From JANRLL01 sp033762715 (GTDB lineage Bacteria; Pseudomonadota; Alphaproteobacteria; Rickettsiales; SXRF01), in NCBI GenBank assembly GCA_033762715.1, contig JANRLL010000016.1, forward strand, positions 232,791 through 296,790: 64,000 nt of DNA. The letters are read 5' to 3'. Positions 7,924 to 17,584 of this stretch are shown here, piece after piece. Below the pieces are notes generated by a model. It was not told the DNA's origin. It saw only the letters and a program-made list of their open reading frames with translations, and ran no database searches. The translations under genes were made by a program, and so were the position numbers. Positions within the stretch are counted from its first letter, which is position 1. The number at the start of each line of letters is the position of its first letter.

Positions 7924-9762
7924 ATGATTAAAAACAATAAATTACTTTTTTCTCTATGCGTGATTGCGCTCATGAGTGCCTATGCATTGCCCGTATATGC
8001 CGCTGAAACCCTGCCAGATACGGATAAAGCCGCGCCTCAGACCAATGCAATTAAGGATGAGACGGTCAATCCGAATGAAACCTTGCCTGGCGAGATTACA
8101 CCGCTGGCGATTGATGAGAAAAAAGTCGAGGCGCCTGATAGCGGTGGCCAAGGTGGCTTTGCTGGTAATTATTTATCAGCGCTGCATGCGCGCTCCAATG
8201 GCAATATCAAAGATTCCATTACCAATTTAGAAGAAGCATACCGCGCAAACCCGCAAAATAAGTCGCTGGTGGTGCAATTGCAGGCCATGATGCTTATGGA
8301 CGGCATGCTCGATAAAGCAATTGATCTAGCTGCAAGCAGCCCGCCTAAAGATCGCGATACGATTTCACTGCTGCTGTTGGCCTTACGCGATATCAAACAA
8401 AACAAACCAGCCGATGCCTCCAAGGTGTTGGATACGGTAGCCGATAGCAATACAGGTCAGCTCTGGATGCCGCTGATTAACGCTTGGTTGGACCTCAGCC
8501 AGGGTAAGCTCAAAAAACCGCTTAAAGTTGAAGATGTGAGCGCGGGTATTGGACGTGCAGAAAGTTTGGTGAATTACCACTTGGCGCTGATTAATAATCA
8601 GGCGGGCTTTAAAGACGCCGCCATTGAGAATTTTAAAAATGCGATCGAAGATCCACAAAATCCGCCAGGCCATATCATGGAGGCGGTACTTGCCTTCTAC
8701 ACGCAAAATGGCCAACCGGAAGCATTGAAGAAATTAGTATCGACCTATCTAGCAGCGAATTCCGACAGCATGCTCAATAGCAATGCGGTTGTTGTTTCGA
8801 CCTTGCAGGAGGGTGTTGCCGAAGTTCTATTCACCATGGGCAGCATCATGCTCGAAGCGGAAGTCTATCAAGATGCGGCTATCTATTTGCAGCTTGCCGT
8901 GTATCTGCGCCCCAATTTCGATGTGGCAGCGTTGATGCTAGGTAGCGCTTACAGCAAAATGCAGCAATATGATCGCTCCAATGAAACCTATGCTAAAGTA
9001 GCGGAAATCAGCCGCCTGCATATGGTTGCCCAATTGCATATTGCCATGAACTATGACCGCATGGATAAAACGACTGAAGCCATTGCTAAGCTTGATGAGA
9101 TTACCAAGCGCCTGCCAACCCAATATGAGTCGCTGGTGGCTAAAGGTGATTTGCTGCGGGTGCGCTTCCGCTATAACGAGGCAATTGAGGCCTATAACCA
9201 AGCATTAGCGCGGATTAATACGCGCAAAAGCCATCACTGGCCAATTCTGTTTGCACGGGGCGCCTCATATGAACGCTTAGGCAAAATTGAGCTAGCTGAA
9301 CAAGACATGCAAGAAGCGCTGAAGCTGAAACCCGATCAACCCGATGTAATGAATTTCTTGGGCTATAGTTGGGTGGTGCGTGGCTATAAAACGCAAGAAG
9401 CCAAGGCGATGATCGAAAAAGCGCTTAAACTGCGCCCGAATAACGGGCAGATTGCTGACAGCATGGGCTGGGCGCTGTATCTCGAAGGCAAATACGAAGA
9501 AGCGCTCAAATATTTGGAAAAAGCTACCGAGCTGCTGCCAAGTGATCCGACCGTGAATGATCATCTGGGCGATTCTTACTGGCGCATGGGCCGCAAAACC
9601 GAAGCGCGTTACCAGTGGGAACGTGCTCTTTCTTTCTCACCAGAACCTGCCGAAGCGCAGCTGCTTCAAAACAAACTCAAAGATGGCTTACCTGAAGTTG
9701 CCAGAAGCACCAACCCGCCCAAAATAGCTGCACGTGAAACTGAGGCAGTTACCAAACAATAA
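7924..9762 (+). CDS. Exported TPR-repeat protein
   Basis: 612-residue predicted periplasmic or outer-membrane-associated scaffold. The start at 7924 gives a clean signal peptide (NNKLLFSLCVIALMSAYALP, cleavage near VYA-AE); an upstream TTG in the same frame would add nine residues and is less likely. The remainder is tetratricopeptide repeats. The clearest are in the last 250 residues, for example KIELAEQDMQEALKLKPDQP, AMIEKALKLRPNNGQIADSM and EEALKYLEKATELLPSDPTV. The stop overlaps the ispE start by one base (TAATG). Such TPR proteins upstream of ispE are familiar in Alphaproteobacteria; the partner proteins are unknown. Confidence 0.85.
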   Translation: MIKNNKLLFSLCVIALMSAYALPVYAAETLPDTDKAAPQTNAIKDETVNPNETLPGEITPLAIDEKKVEAPDSGGQGGFAGNYLSALHARSNGNIKDSITNLEEAYRANPQNKSLVVQLQAMMLMDGMLDKAIDLAASSPPKDRDTISLLLLALRDIKQNKPADASKVLDTVADSNTGQLWMPLINAWLDLSQGKLKKPLKVEDVSAGIGRAESLVNYHLALINNQAGFKDAAIENFKNAIEDPQNPPGHIMEAVLAFYTQNGQPEALKKLVSTYLAANSDSMLNSNAVVVSTLQEGVAEVLFTMGSIMLEAEVYQDAAIYLQLAVYLRPNFDVAALMLGSAYSKMQQYDRSNETYAKVAEISRLHMVAQLHIAMNYDRMDKTTEAIAKLDEITKRLPTQYESLVAKGDLLRVRFRYNEAIEAYNQALARINTRKSHHWPILFARGASYERLGKIELAEQDMQEALKLKPDQPDVMNFLGYSWVVRGYKTQEAKAMIEKALKLRPNNGQIADSMGWALYLEGKYEEALKYLEKATELLPSDPTVNDHLGDSYWRMGRKTEARYQWERALSFSPEPAEAQLLQNKLKDGLPEVARSTNPPKIAARETEAVTKQ

Positions 9763-10619
9763 TGCCGGCTAAAAGCTACATAGCTCCTGCGAAGCTGAAC
9801 CTATTTTTACATGTGGTTGGTAAACGGGCGGATAGTTTTCATCTGCTTGAAAGCCTGGTTGTGTTTACGGCCTTTGGCGATCGAGTTACGATTGACCCCC
9901 ATCCACATCTGGCCTTGGATATTGACGGCCCCTTAGCCGATGCCTTGCATTCGGAGCCCAATAATTTGGTATGGCGTGCCGCACGCTTGCTTGCTGATGC
10001 TTTCGGCAAACCAGATAATATTCGCATTACGCTGGAAAAACATATTCCCATTGGCGCGGGATTAGGTGGGGGCTCATCTGATGCGGCGACCGTGTTAATG
10101 GCTTTAGCGCAATGGTGGGGCATTGACCCGCAGCATCCTAATTTGGTTACTATCGCAGGCCAATTGGGAAGTGACGTGCCTGTTTGCCTCAACCGTACTT
10201 TATCTTGGATGGCGGGAGTTGGAGAGCAAACGCGGCCCATCGCTTCTACGTTTTCCATGCCGGTCTTGTTAGCCAACCCAAGAAAGACCTTGATAACCGC
10301 CGATATATTCCGCCGTTATGGGGACGCTTTTTCGCCTTCTGTAGCACCGCCTTCAGACGGCATGACAAGCGAGCAGTTGCTTGAATACATCACCCCTATG
10401 CAGAATGATTTGGAGCAAGCTGCCATTCAGCTCGTGCCAGAGATTGCGCAGCTGGTATCCGTCTTGCAAAATCTCCCAGGATGTAAGCTCGCACGAATGT
10501 CTGGTAGCGGTGCGACGTGTTTTGGGCTATTTACCAATCAAGCCGCATTACAGGCGGCGCATCAACAGATAACCCATACGCATCCTCAGTGGTGGGTGCA
10601 ACCAACCGAGCTTTTATGA
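9762..10619 (+). CDS. ispE: 4-diphosphocytidyl-2-C-methyl-D-erythritol kinase
   Basis: GHMP-family kinase of the non-mevalonate isoprenoid pathway; it phosphorylates CDP-ME at the 2-hydroxyl. 285 residues. The N-terminus APAKLNLFLHVVGKRADSFH is diagnostic, the glycine-rich ATP loop is PIGAGLGGGSSDAATVL near residues 97-113, and the GHMP C-terminal motif is RMSGSGATCFGLF. It is translationally coupled to the TPR gene upstream and to the small gene downstream (ATGA overlap). Confidence 0.96.
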   Translation: MPAKSYIAPAKLNLFLHVVGKRADSFHLLESLVVFTAFGDRVTIDPHPHLALDIDGPLADALHSEPNNLVWRAARLLADAFGKPDNIRITLEKHIPIGAGLGGGSSDAATVLMALAQWWGIDPQHPNLVTIAGQLGSDVPVCLNRTLSWMAGVGEQTRPIASTFSMPVLLANPRKTLITADIFRRYGDAFSPSVAPPSDGMTSEQLLEYITPMQNDLEQAAIQLVPEIAQLVSVLQNLPGCKLARMSGSGATCFGLFTNQAALQAAHQQITHTHPQWWVQPTELL

Positions 10620-11026
10620 AACGCAATAAAATCCGCTACAAAACGACCATCAAAGAAAAAAAGAGCCTGATACTCAGCGGCAAGGTGTATTTAGAATATA
10701 TCGATGACGAGGCAATAGAGGCGCCGCAGAAGGGCGATTTGATGGCCTATGCGCGTTGTGATGCGCTACATAGCACCCGCTTTGCTGAGTACGAGGCCAC
10801 CGGCTTTTCAGGCTATTTTAAACTCGACGTGTATGACGGTAAGCAATGGTGCTTGGTGCTAACCCAAACTATTTTTCCTGAGAATGAAAATTATTTCTCT
10901 AAAACGGAACGCCCCATCGATACATATGAATTATGCGCAGAATTATTATCGGGATGGGAGGGCAAGGCCCTCGAGCGCACCTACCGCGAGCATTATGCCC
11001 CAGAAGGTGCGCCAGAAGAAGAATAG
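10616..11026 (+). CDS. Conserved-looking hypothetical protein
   Basis: 136-residue soluble protein, not recognised. The start is the ATG that overlaps the ispE stop (ATGA), which implies coupling; a longer in-frame reading begins inside ispE and is rejected. It opens with a very basic patch (KRNKIRYKTTIKEKK), then mixed alpha/beta sequence with several aromatic residues (GFSGYFKLDVYDGKQWCLVL), and ends in an acidic tail. There is no signal peptide or membrane helix. A cytoplasmic role near isoprenoid synthesis is only guilt by association. Confidence 0.6.
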   Translation: MKRNKIRYKTTIKEKKSLILSGKVYLEYIDDEAIEAPQKGDLMAYARCDALHSTRFAEYEATGFSGYFKLDVYDGKQWCLVLTQTIFPENENYFSKTERPIDTYELCAELLSGWEGKALERTYREHYAPEGAPEEE

Positions 11027-11029
11027 CAA

Positions 11030-11992
11030 TTAGTTTTTAGCAGGAGAGGTAGACGCAACCGCGCGGGCTTTATCTACTTCTTTTTTCAGCTCATCATAAG
11101 ACAACGCGCCAGGGAATACCTGATCGTTGATGATGATAGCAGGAGTGCCGCGCAGGCCCATATCATCGGCTACCGCACGCGTTTTATCCAACTCAGCTAC
11201 CAGTTCTGGTTTCGCCATTTCAGCTTTGAGCTTTTCGCCATTCACGCCAAGCTTTTTCGCGATTTCCAGTAATGATTTCTCATCAAAACGGCCAGTGCCT
11301 TTCATGAGCTCTTGGTGGAAGGCGAAATATTTATCTTTAGCAATGCGGTTGACGGCCAATGCTGCCTTTGCTGCATCCACTGAATCTTCACTGAGAATAG
11401 GGAATTCTTTAAAGACGATACGTACCTTTTTATCTTCGCTAGCAAGCTTTACGATCGCTGGCAGAAGCTGATGGCAATAGCCGCAATGATAGTCAAAGAA
11501 TTCAACAATCGTTACGTCTGCTTTAGGATCGCCAATGGAGGGACTGTCTGCATCATTGAATAAAGCGTCTTTATTTTTAGCAATGCCTTCACGCATACGC
11601 TTTTCAGAATTTTTCTCTTGTTCGTCGCGATATTTTTGTGCGACTTCAACTAACATTTCAGGATTTTCCATCAACGCTTTTTTGATCAGCGCTGGCAGTT
11701 CATCTTTGGTGACAACGTTAGCGTTGTGAGCAGGAGCGGCAGCAACGGGTGCTACTGGCTTTGCGGGCACGGGCACGGCAGCTACAGGAGCAACCACAAC
11801 CGTGGTTGGATTTGCAGCAGGCGCTGCGGCAGGAGCCGCTGCAGGTACGATGATCGGAGTATTTGCCTGAGGGGCTACAGCAGCGGGTGCAGCTGCTTGT
11901 GGCGCTGTTGGCGTAATGGTTTGTGCTGCGGCCATGTGTGCCAATAAAGTGCAGCATGCGGTAGTAATCAGTAACGTACGGCTAAAGGTCAT
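11030..11992 (-). CDS. DsbA/Com1-like periplasmic oxidoreductase with Ala/Pro linker
   Basis: 320-residue exported thioredoxin-fold protein. The signal peptide MTFSRTLLITTACCTLLAHM is followed by about 70 residues of Ala/Pro/Val low complexity. A helical LPALIKKALMENPEML segment leads into the DsbA domain with active site CGYC in FFDYHCGYCHQLLPAI. The cis-Pro region is MGLRGTPAIIINDQVFPG. A strong GGAGGAATTC lies ahead of the ATG. The helical dimerisation-like part and CGYC active site resemble Com1/ScsC-type proteins that may act as isomerases. The Ala/Pro stretch could span the periplasm or the wall. Confidence 0.85.
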   Translation of the reverse strand: MTFSRTLLITTACCTLLAHMAAAQTITPTAPQAAAPAAVAPQANTPIIVPAAAPAAAPAANPTTVVVAPVAAVPVPAKPVAPVAAAPAHNANVVTKDELPALIKKALMENPEMLVEVAQKYRDEQEKNSEKRMREGIAKNKDALFNDADSPSIGDPKADVTIVEFFDYHCGYCHQLLPAIVKLASEDKKVRIVFKEFPILSEDSVDAAKAALAVNRIAKDKYFAFHQELMKGTGRFDEKSLLEIAKKLGVNGEKLKAEMAKPELVAELDKTRAVADDMGLRGTPAIIINDQVFPGALSYDELKKEVDKARAVASTSPAKN

Positions 11993-12059
11993 GAATTCCT
12001 CCGTGGATGTAAGTGATGATTATGTCTAGCTTTATCGAAACCAAAAGTCCAATGGTAAT

Positions 12060-13397
12060 CTATTTATCATTCTGCATTTTTTGCATGTCCAACGCATGCG
12101 CTTTAATGTCAGACGCGCGTCGGTTCGCAGGGCTTTGCTCAGGCAATGTTTTTAATGCCTGCTCTACCTGAACCAATGCTGCCTTAGGATTGTTTTGCAA
12201 CAGTGCTTCCTCTGCCAGTGCCAATGCGGATAGGGCAAGGTTACCCGATTTGCCATAAGCCGTTGCTAAAAAGCGCCATGCTGTTCCATTTGAGTTATCG
12301 AGTTGAGTGGCTCGTTCTAAATGTGCGATGGCACTGGTAAGTAAGGGTGGCTTTTGTGCCAGCTCTACTTTGCCTAGATCGGTAAGAATCAACGAATTAT
12401 TCGGCACATATTTAATAGCCTTTTCATAATAATTCAGTGCTTCGGTAACTTTGCCGTTTTCAAATAAAATCTGGCCTTTGAGTTCATTCAAATAGGGATC
12501 TTCCGGTGCTTCAATAAGCAGCGCATCCATTTCCTTCAAGGAACGGTTAAGGTCGGGCATTTTGTAATAGGCGATGGCACGTGCCATACGCGCAGGAACG
12601 CTTTTGTCTGATAAAGGATAATGCTGCAACGTTCTTTCAGGGGATTCAATAAACCCATATAGCTTAGCAAGCATGCGTTGATGCAAAGGCAGCAGATCAG
12701 CGGGATAAGTACCTTCGGGGGTATTCGAACGATTCATAGAATCACGTACGTTTTGGATACGCGAGCTCGATAATGGGTGGGTTAATAGGTAGGGATCACG
12801 TGAGCCTGGATGTTGACGTTCATTGCGTTGCAATACAGAAAAGACCTTTAACATGCCGCTGGCAGAGATTTTTAATTTTTCCAGAGAACTAAGCGCTGAT
12901 TGATCGGCGGCTTCCTCGTTTGTACGGGTAAAAGCCAACAGGTTACGCTGCAATGTGTTTTGGCCACCGGTAATAACGGCTGCGGCTGCCCCTGCATCTT
13001 GGCTAGCAACCCCTGCCACGGCACCCAGTACAAAGGTCATAATCGCACCTAACTGTGCATTTTTGAGTTTTTCGGTGCCCTTTGCAAGGTGGCCACCAGC
13101 GATGTGGCCGGTTTCGTGCGCAATAACCCCAAGTAACATATCAGGTGTTTCACAGGCTAGAATCAGACCTGTATTGATAAACATATTCGATCCGCCCGCT
13201 ACGAAGGCGTTAATCGTGTCTTCTTGAATGATAAATAATTTTACTGCCGAGGGCTTAAGGCCTGCTACCTCAAAAATAGGATCGGCGTAGCGGCGCAAGC
13301 TGGATTCGATTTCGGCATCGCGTATGATCGTGGCTGCAAAGGCAGGCTGGGCAAGACTGATGCCCAGCAGCCATACACAGAGAAGGCGTTTAACCAT
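12060..13397 (-). CDS. M48-family zinc metalloprotease with TPR tail (BepA-like)
   Basis: 445-residue periplasmic protease. It has a signal peptide (ending around AQPAFA-AT), an M48 catalytic domain with the zinc motif HETGH in VIAHETGHIAGGHLAKG, and the downstream Glu in RTNEEAADQSALSSL. The C-terminal half carries TPR units, clearest in GKVTEALNYYEKAIKYVPNN and LERATQLDNSNGTAWR. This architecture matches BepA/YfgC, which degrades or rescues stalled outer-membrane proteins. The start lies inside the last codons of rne (8-base overlap), so it is probably expressed with rne. Confidence 0.9.
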   Translation of the reverse strand: MVKRLLCVWLLGISLAQPAFAATIIRDAEIESSLRRYADPIFEVAGLKPSAVKLFIIQEDTINAFVAGGSNMFINTGLILACETPDMLLGVIAHETGHIAGGHLAKGTEKLKNAQLGAIMTFVLGAVAGVASQDAGAAAAVITGGQNTLQRNLLAFTRTNEEAADQSALSSLEKLKISASGMLKVFSVLQRNERQHPGSRDPYLLTHPLSSSRIQNVRDSMNRSNTPEGTYPADLLPLHQRMLAKLYGFIESPERTLQHYPLSDKSVPARMARAIAYYKMPDLNRSLKEMDALLIEAPEDPYLNELKGQILFENGKVTEALNYYEKAIKYVPNNSLILTDLGKVELAQKPPLLTSAIAHLERATQLDNSNGTAWRFLATAYGKSGNLALSALALAEEALLQNNPKAALVQVEQALKTLPEQSPANRRASDIKAHALDMQKMQNDK

Positions 13398-15966
13398 CGA
13401 GGTTAATCATCTTTTGCCACCAACCCTTTCTCTGATCTTTGTCAGAGTCGGAAGGAAATAAATCCGGCGCTGACTGAGTAGGAAGCTGGGTAATTTTGGG
13501 CGTATGCACATCTAGCGGCTTAGCTGGTTGCTGAGTGAATGCAGGCAGCTCTGGACGTTCGTAAATCGCTGGCGATTCTTTAATCACCGGTTCACCCGCG
13601 GTATGACCATCGGGACCCGCTGATTGCTCGCCACCATCGCGCTCGTTTTTATCGCGCCACCGGCGACGACCACCACGCGAACGGCGATTGCGATTACCGC
13701 TGCGCTCTTTACGCTCAGGCGAAGTACCATCTGCTTCCGAAGGCTCAGGCGCATCAGCGTGTACTTCTTCACCGTTTAGGTGAGCTTGCTCTTGGTTGGT
13801 GTCCGTACCTTGATGTTCACGACGGTTATTCCCACCACCACGACGGCGACGTCTGTTGCGATTACGATCTCTGCGGCCATCATTAGCTGGCGTGGATTCA
13901 TCAGATGTCAAAGCTTCTTGCTCTTCTGGTATTTCTGATTCGCTTGCGGTTTCTTCCAAATCGGTGATTGCGATATCGGGTTCACTGAAGCGTGGGCGTT
14001 GCTGGTTGCGGTTACGACGTGCATCGTTATTGCGTTCGCCATGTGAACGTTTTACACGCTCTACCGTATAGTCAGATGTATTGAGTGCCGCATCGATCTC
14101 AATAGAAATCACCACCGAATAACGCTCTTCGATCATCTTCAGCACATCACGCTTCGTATTGAGTAAATACAGAGCAGTGGCCTGTGGCATCGAGACTTTA
14201 ACCGCGCTGACATTGCCGGTGCTAGCTTCTTTTTGAATGCTGCGGATAACCTGCATGCTCATAGACTCGCTAGAGCGGATATAGCCACGTCCTACGCAAT
14301 GCGGGCATTGAACCGTATTGGTTTCAGCAATGCTTGGACGCAGACGTTGACGCGACATTTCAAGCAAACCAAAGGGGCTGATACGGCCGAGCTGGATCTT
14401 CGCACGGTCTACTTTCAACGCATCTTTCAAGGCACGTTCAACGGCGCGGCGATTACGCGATTCCATCATATCGATAAAGTCGATCACGATCAGACCTGCT
14501 AAATCGCGCAGGCGCAATTGGCGGGCCACTTCGGTAGCAGCTTCGATATTGGTTTTAACGGCGGTTTCCTCAATATTGCGCTCACCCGTGGAGCGGCCTG
14601 AGTTGACGTCGATCGAGATCAGTGCCTCGGTGGGGTTTATGACGATATAGCCACCGCTTTTCAGCTTCACCACCGGATCATGCATAGAGAGCAGCTTGTC
14701 TTCAATACCGTAAGAGTAGAAGAGAGGGGCATGTCCTGTATGCAGTTTGATTTTCCCCGTATGGCTGGGCAGCAGCAATCGCATGAATTCTTTAGCCGAT
14801 TGATAGGCCTCTTCGCCTTCGATCACTAATTCATCCATGTCACTGGTATATTGATCACGCAGCGAACGTTTAATGATGTTGCTTTCAACATAGATAAGGG
14901 CAGGGGCGGTAGAACGCAGCGTGTCTTCGCGGATACGGTTCCACACCTTGACCAAATAATCATAGTCACGCTTGATTTCAGCACGCGTACGGCCCATACC
15001 GGCGGTACGGATAATCACACTCATGCCGCTTGCGAGCTTTAATTCGGTGGTAATGCTTTTCAGGCGACGACGGTCTTCTGGGCTCATAATTTTGCGAGAA
15101 ATGCCGCCTTCTTTTGGAGAGTTGGGCATCAACACGCAATAGCGACCGGCTAGCGATAGGAAGGTGGTCAGCGAACAGCCTTTATTGCCGCGCTCTTCTT
15201 TAATAACTTGTACCAGTACGATTTGGCCACGGCGAACGACTTCCTGGATTTTATAGCGTTTTGAATACAGGTTTTTCTTAGGACGGATTTCTTCGTCTTC
15301 GCTAGGCAGGGTTTCCACCTCTTCCGACTTGCTTTCGCCTTCGCCAGCTTGTGCAGGGGTCTCGGGAGCCGCTTCTAAATCAAGAGCGCTTTGTTCAGTG
15401 GATTCCACTAATTCGTCCGATTCATCGCCAACCGTAGGGACGGGTTCTTCGATCAGGCTTGCTTCTGATAAGGAGACAACACGGTCATCGCCCTCAGCAT
15501 TATCCATTTCAGAGAATTTTTGCTCAATTTCTTCACTGGCGGTTGATTCTTCGATGGCGCCTTGCACCAGGTAAGCAGGGTGCTCATTTTTGTCATCTGC
15601 CACCAAATTAGCTTGGTCTGACTCGCTTTGCGAATTGTCAGTCAACTCGGCCGGTTCATTTGATGAATCAGTAGGGATTTCTGACGCTACTTCTTCCATC
15701 AAGCGGATGCGGTCGGAAATGGGGATCTGATAATAGTCTGGATGGATCTCAGAAAAGGGTAAAAACCCTTGCTTACCACCACCATATTCAACAAAAGCCG
15801 CTTGCAAAGAAGGCTCGACCCGAGTGATCTTTGCTAAGTAGATATTACCTTTGAGCTGATCTTTTGCAGCGGTGACAAAATCAAAATCGATGATGTGTTC
15901 ATCATCAGCAATTACAACGCGGGTTTCCTCAGCGTGTAATGCGTCTATCAACATACGTTTAGCCAT
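13390..15966 (-). CDS. rne: Ribonuclease E/G
   Basis: 858-residue endoribonuclease of the RNA degradosome. The N-terminus MAKRMLIDALHAEETRVVIA starts an S1 domain that is interrupted by an acidic, low-complexity insertion at about residues 100-225. The catalytic core includes LIVIDFIDMMESRNRRAVER with the metal-binding aspartates, and the Zn-link CPHC in VQCPHCVGRGYIRS. The C-terminal third is disordered, with arginine-rich RNA-binding patches (RRDRNRNRRRRRGGGNNRR) and ends in KGWWQKMINLDG. A GWW tail is the PNPase-binding element described for Caulobacter RNase E. A good AAGGAG precedes the ATG. Confidence 0.95.
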   Translation of the reverse strand: MAKRMLIDALHAEETRVVIADDEHIIDFDFVTAAKDQLKGNIYLAKITRVEPSLQAAFVEYGGGKQGFLPFSEIHPDYYQIPISDRIRLMEEVASEIPTDSSNEPAELTDNSQSESDQANLVADDKNEHPAYLVQGAIEESTASEEIEQKFSEMDNAEGDDRVVSLSEASLIEEPVPTVGDESDELVESTEQSALDLEAAPETPAQAGEGESKSEEVETLPSEDEEIRPKKNLYSKRYKIQEVVRRGQIVLVQVIKEERGNKGCSLTTFLSLAGRYCVLMPNSPKEGGISRKIMSPEDRRRLKSITTELKLASGMSVIIRTAGMGRTRAEIKRDYDYLVKVWNRIREDTLRSTAPALIYVESNIIKRSLRDQYTSDMDELVIEGEEAYQSAKEFMRLLLPSHTGKIKLHTGHAPLFYSYGIEDKLLSMHDPVVKLKSGGYIVINPTEALISIDVNSGRSTGERNIEETAVKTNIEAATEVARQLRLRDLAGLIVIDFIDMMESRNRRAVERALKDALKVDRAKIQLGRISPFGLLEMSRQRLRPSIAETNTVQCPHCVGRGYIRSSESMSMQVIRSIQKEASTGNVSAVKVSMPQATALYLLNTKRDVLKMIEERYSVVISIEIDAALNTSDYTVERVKRSHGERNNDARRNRNQQRPRFSEPDIAITDLEETASESEIPEEQEALTSDESTPANDGRRDRNRNRRRRRGGGNNRREHQGTDTNQEQAHLNGEEVHADAPEPSEADGTSPERKERSGNRNRRSRGGRRRWRDKNERDGGEQSAGPDGHTAGEPVIKESPAIYERPELPAFTQQPAKPLDVHTPKITQLPTQSAPDLFPSDSDKDQRKGWWQKMINLDG

Positions 15967-16396
15967 GTGGCGACTCCTTATCTAGTCACCCAACCGGCTC
16001 ATTCTTACTTTGGTAGCATTATTCCCGCATAGTCCCATAGAAACAGAGCACCCGCACCGCAATCATGCGATGGGGCGTGTCTTAGAGATGGATTACAGAA
16101 AGTCGTTACCATATTGATGTATTTCAAAGAATGAGAACCAGATGGGTTCTATTGTTCCATGTAATTGTTAATCCAAAAACCTATATTCAGAGCATCATCA
16201 GCGGGCATTTTCTCTTCGTGCGCTAACTGATTCTGCCGAAAATTCTTATTGTTGCCACCTAAGCGGCACCATTGTGATTACACTATAGGAGTAAAAAAAT
16301 GATTACACAATCATGTTCGTAAGTTTTTACTGTAAAAGCTCATTTTTTTGGCTTACAAGTGTGGCCTGGCAAATATGCTGTGTATCTTTTAGGCTA
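15967..16396. promoter_or_regulatory. 430-base divergent intergenic region between rne and amiC
   Basis: No convincing gene is seen here. The part next to rne is a candidate long 5' leader, as found ahead of rne in other bacteria, and contains a 6-bp inverted repeat with a 5-base loop (AGAACC at 16134-16139, GGTTCT at 16145-16150). The part next to amiC contains a possible seven-codon leader peptide at 16299-16322 (reads MITQSCS) with AGGAG 7 bases ahead of its ATG. It is flanked by two copies of GATTACAC at 16275-16282 and 16301-16308. Promoters were not assigned. Confidence 0.45.
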
Positions 16397-17584
16397 ATGA
16401 AAAATATCATTTATTTTCTTTTTTTTGGTTTGTTGTTCATCCAGCCCGCATTGGCGGCACCGCTGGTTGATATTGCCCAGAATAAAGGCCAGGAACGAAT
16501 CATTATCGCTACCCAGCGCGCCAAACCTAATAAAGTATTTCAGCTCGATAACCCCTATCGTTTGGTGGTGGATGTGCCGACCCTTAACGGGAAAATTAAG
16601 GCCGACCTGCCCGAGGATTATAAGGGCAAGTTGATTAAAACGGTTCGTGCGGGGCAAAATAGCCCAACGGTTACACGGTTTGTCTTTGAATTAGAGCAAC
16701 AAGTGAAGGTTGCCGGCGTAGCTGAAAGTAAAAAACCCTATCCATCGCTTGCAATTATCCTAGAACCAAAAGGTACCGATACGGCTAATTTAGATGATAC
16801 GGATGAGCCTAAAGGGGACTTGTTGCCTAAAAAAGTCATTATTGAGAAAAAAGAAGAAAAGCCCAAAAAGGCCAAAAACAAAAATACGAAACCACTCATT
16901 GTAATTGATCCAGGGCATGGTGGGATAGACCCAGGTGCCATTGGCCCTGATGGCACCCAGGAAAAACACATCACCTTAGATTTTTCGAAAGTATTAAAGG
17001 AATATTTGCTTAAAACCGGTCGTTATCGCGTGATTCTAACGCGTGAGAATGATCGCTTTATTATGCTCAGAAAGCGTGTCGAAGTTGCGCGCAAGGCCAA
17101 AGCGGACTTGTTTATCTCCATCCATGCTGATTCTGCGTTGGATGATGAGGCGCGTGGTCTTTCAGTCTATACCTTGTCTGAAAAAGCATCGGATCAAGAA
17201 GCGGCCGCACTAGCAGCACGTGAAAACAAGGCCGATATTTTAGCTGGCGTGAATCTGACAACCGAGAGCCAGGATGTTGCCGATATTCTAATATCGCTTG
17301 CGCAGCGCGAGACAAATAACCGCTCTGCGACCGTTGCGATTACCTTTGTCGATAATTTGGAGAATAAGATAAAGTTATTGCCTAACTCGCATCGTTTTGC
17401 TGGCTTTGCCGTCTTAAAAGCGCCTGACATACCTTCTATATTGATTGAGACTGGATTTATTTCGCATCCTAAAGAAGAACAGCTACTCAAAACCAGAGCC
17501 TATAAGGAAAAAGTGGCATCTGGTTTAGTGGCGGGTATTGATGAGTTCTTTCGTCAGGAACGACAAAACAGGACTGACCCATGA
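16397..17584 (+). CDS. amiC: N-acetylmuramoyl-L-alanine amidase
   Basis: 395-residue periplasmic amidase that cuts the stem peptide from MurNAc during septal wall splitting. The start at 16397 gives the signal peptide NIIYFLFFGLLFIQPALA. An N-terminal AMIN-type domain follows (to about residue 130, with NPYRLVVDVP), then a Lys-rich linker. The Amidase_3 domain carries the zinc ligands in IVIDPGHGGIDPGAIG, the Glu of GTQEKHITLDFS, and SIHAD. It ends in SILIETGFISHPKEEQLL. It overlaps mrcA by four bases, the usual alphaproteobacterial pair. Confidence 0.94.
   Translation: MKNIIYFLFFGLLFIQPALAAPLVDIAQNKGQERIIIATQRAKPNKVFQLDNPYRLVVDVPTLNGKIKADLPEDYKGKLIKTVRAGQNSPTVTRFVFELEQQVKVAGVAESKKPYPSLAIILEPKGTDTANLDDTDEPKGDLLPKKVIIEKKEEKPKKAKNKNTKPLIVIDPGHGGIDPGAIGPDGTQEKHITLDFSKVLKEYLLKTGRYRVILTRENDRFIMLRKRVEVARKAKADLFISIHADSALDDEARGLSVYTLSEKASDQEAAALAARENKADILAGVNLTTESQDVADILISLAQRETNNRSATVAITFVDNLENKIKLLPNSHRFAGFAVLKAPDIPSILIETGFISHPKEEQLLKTRAYKEKVASGLVAGIDEFFRQERQNRTDP

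Noticed and set aside
11726..11947. Open frame rich in Cys, Gly, Ser and Arg, opposite the DsbA/Com1-like gene
   Set aside because: It is the antisense of an Ala/Pro/Val low-complexity linker, whose GC-rich codons leave an open frame by chance. It has no ribosome site, and the sense-strand gene is clear.
15967..16396. Small RNA or tRNA gene in the rne-amiC gap
   Set aside because: No cloverleaf, CCA end or strong terminator could be seen; only short hairpins.
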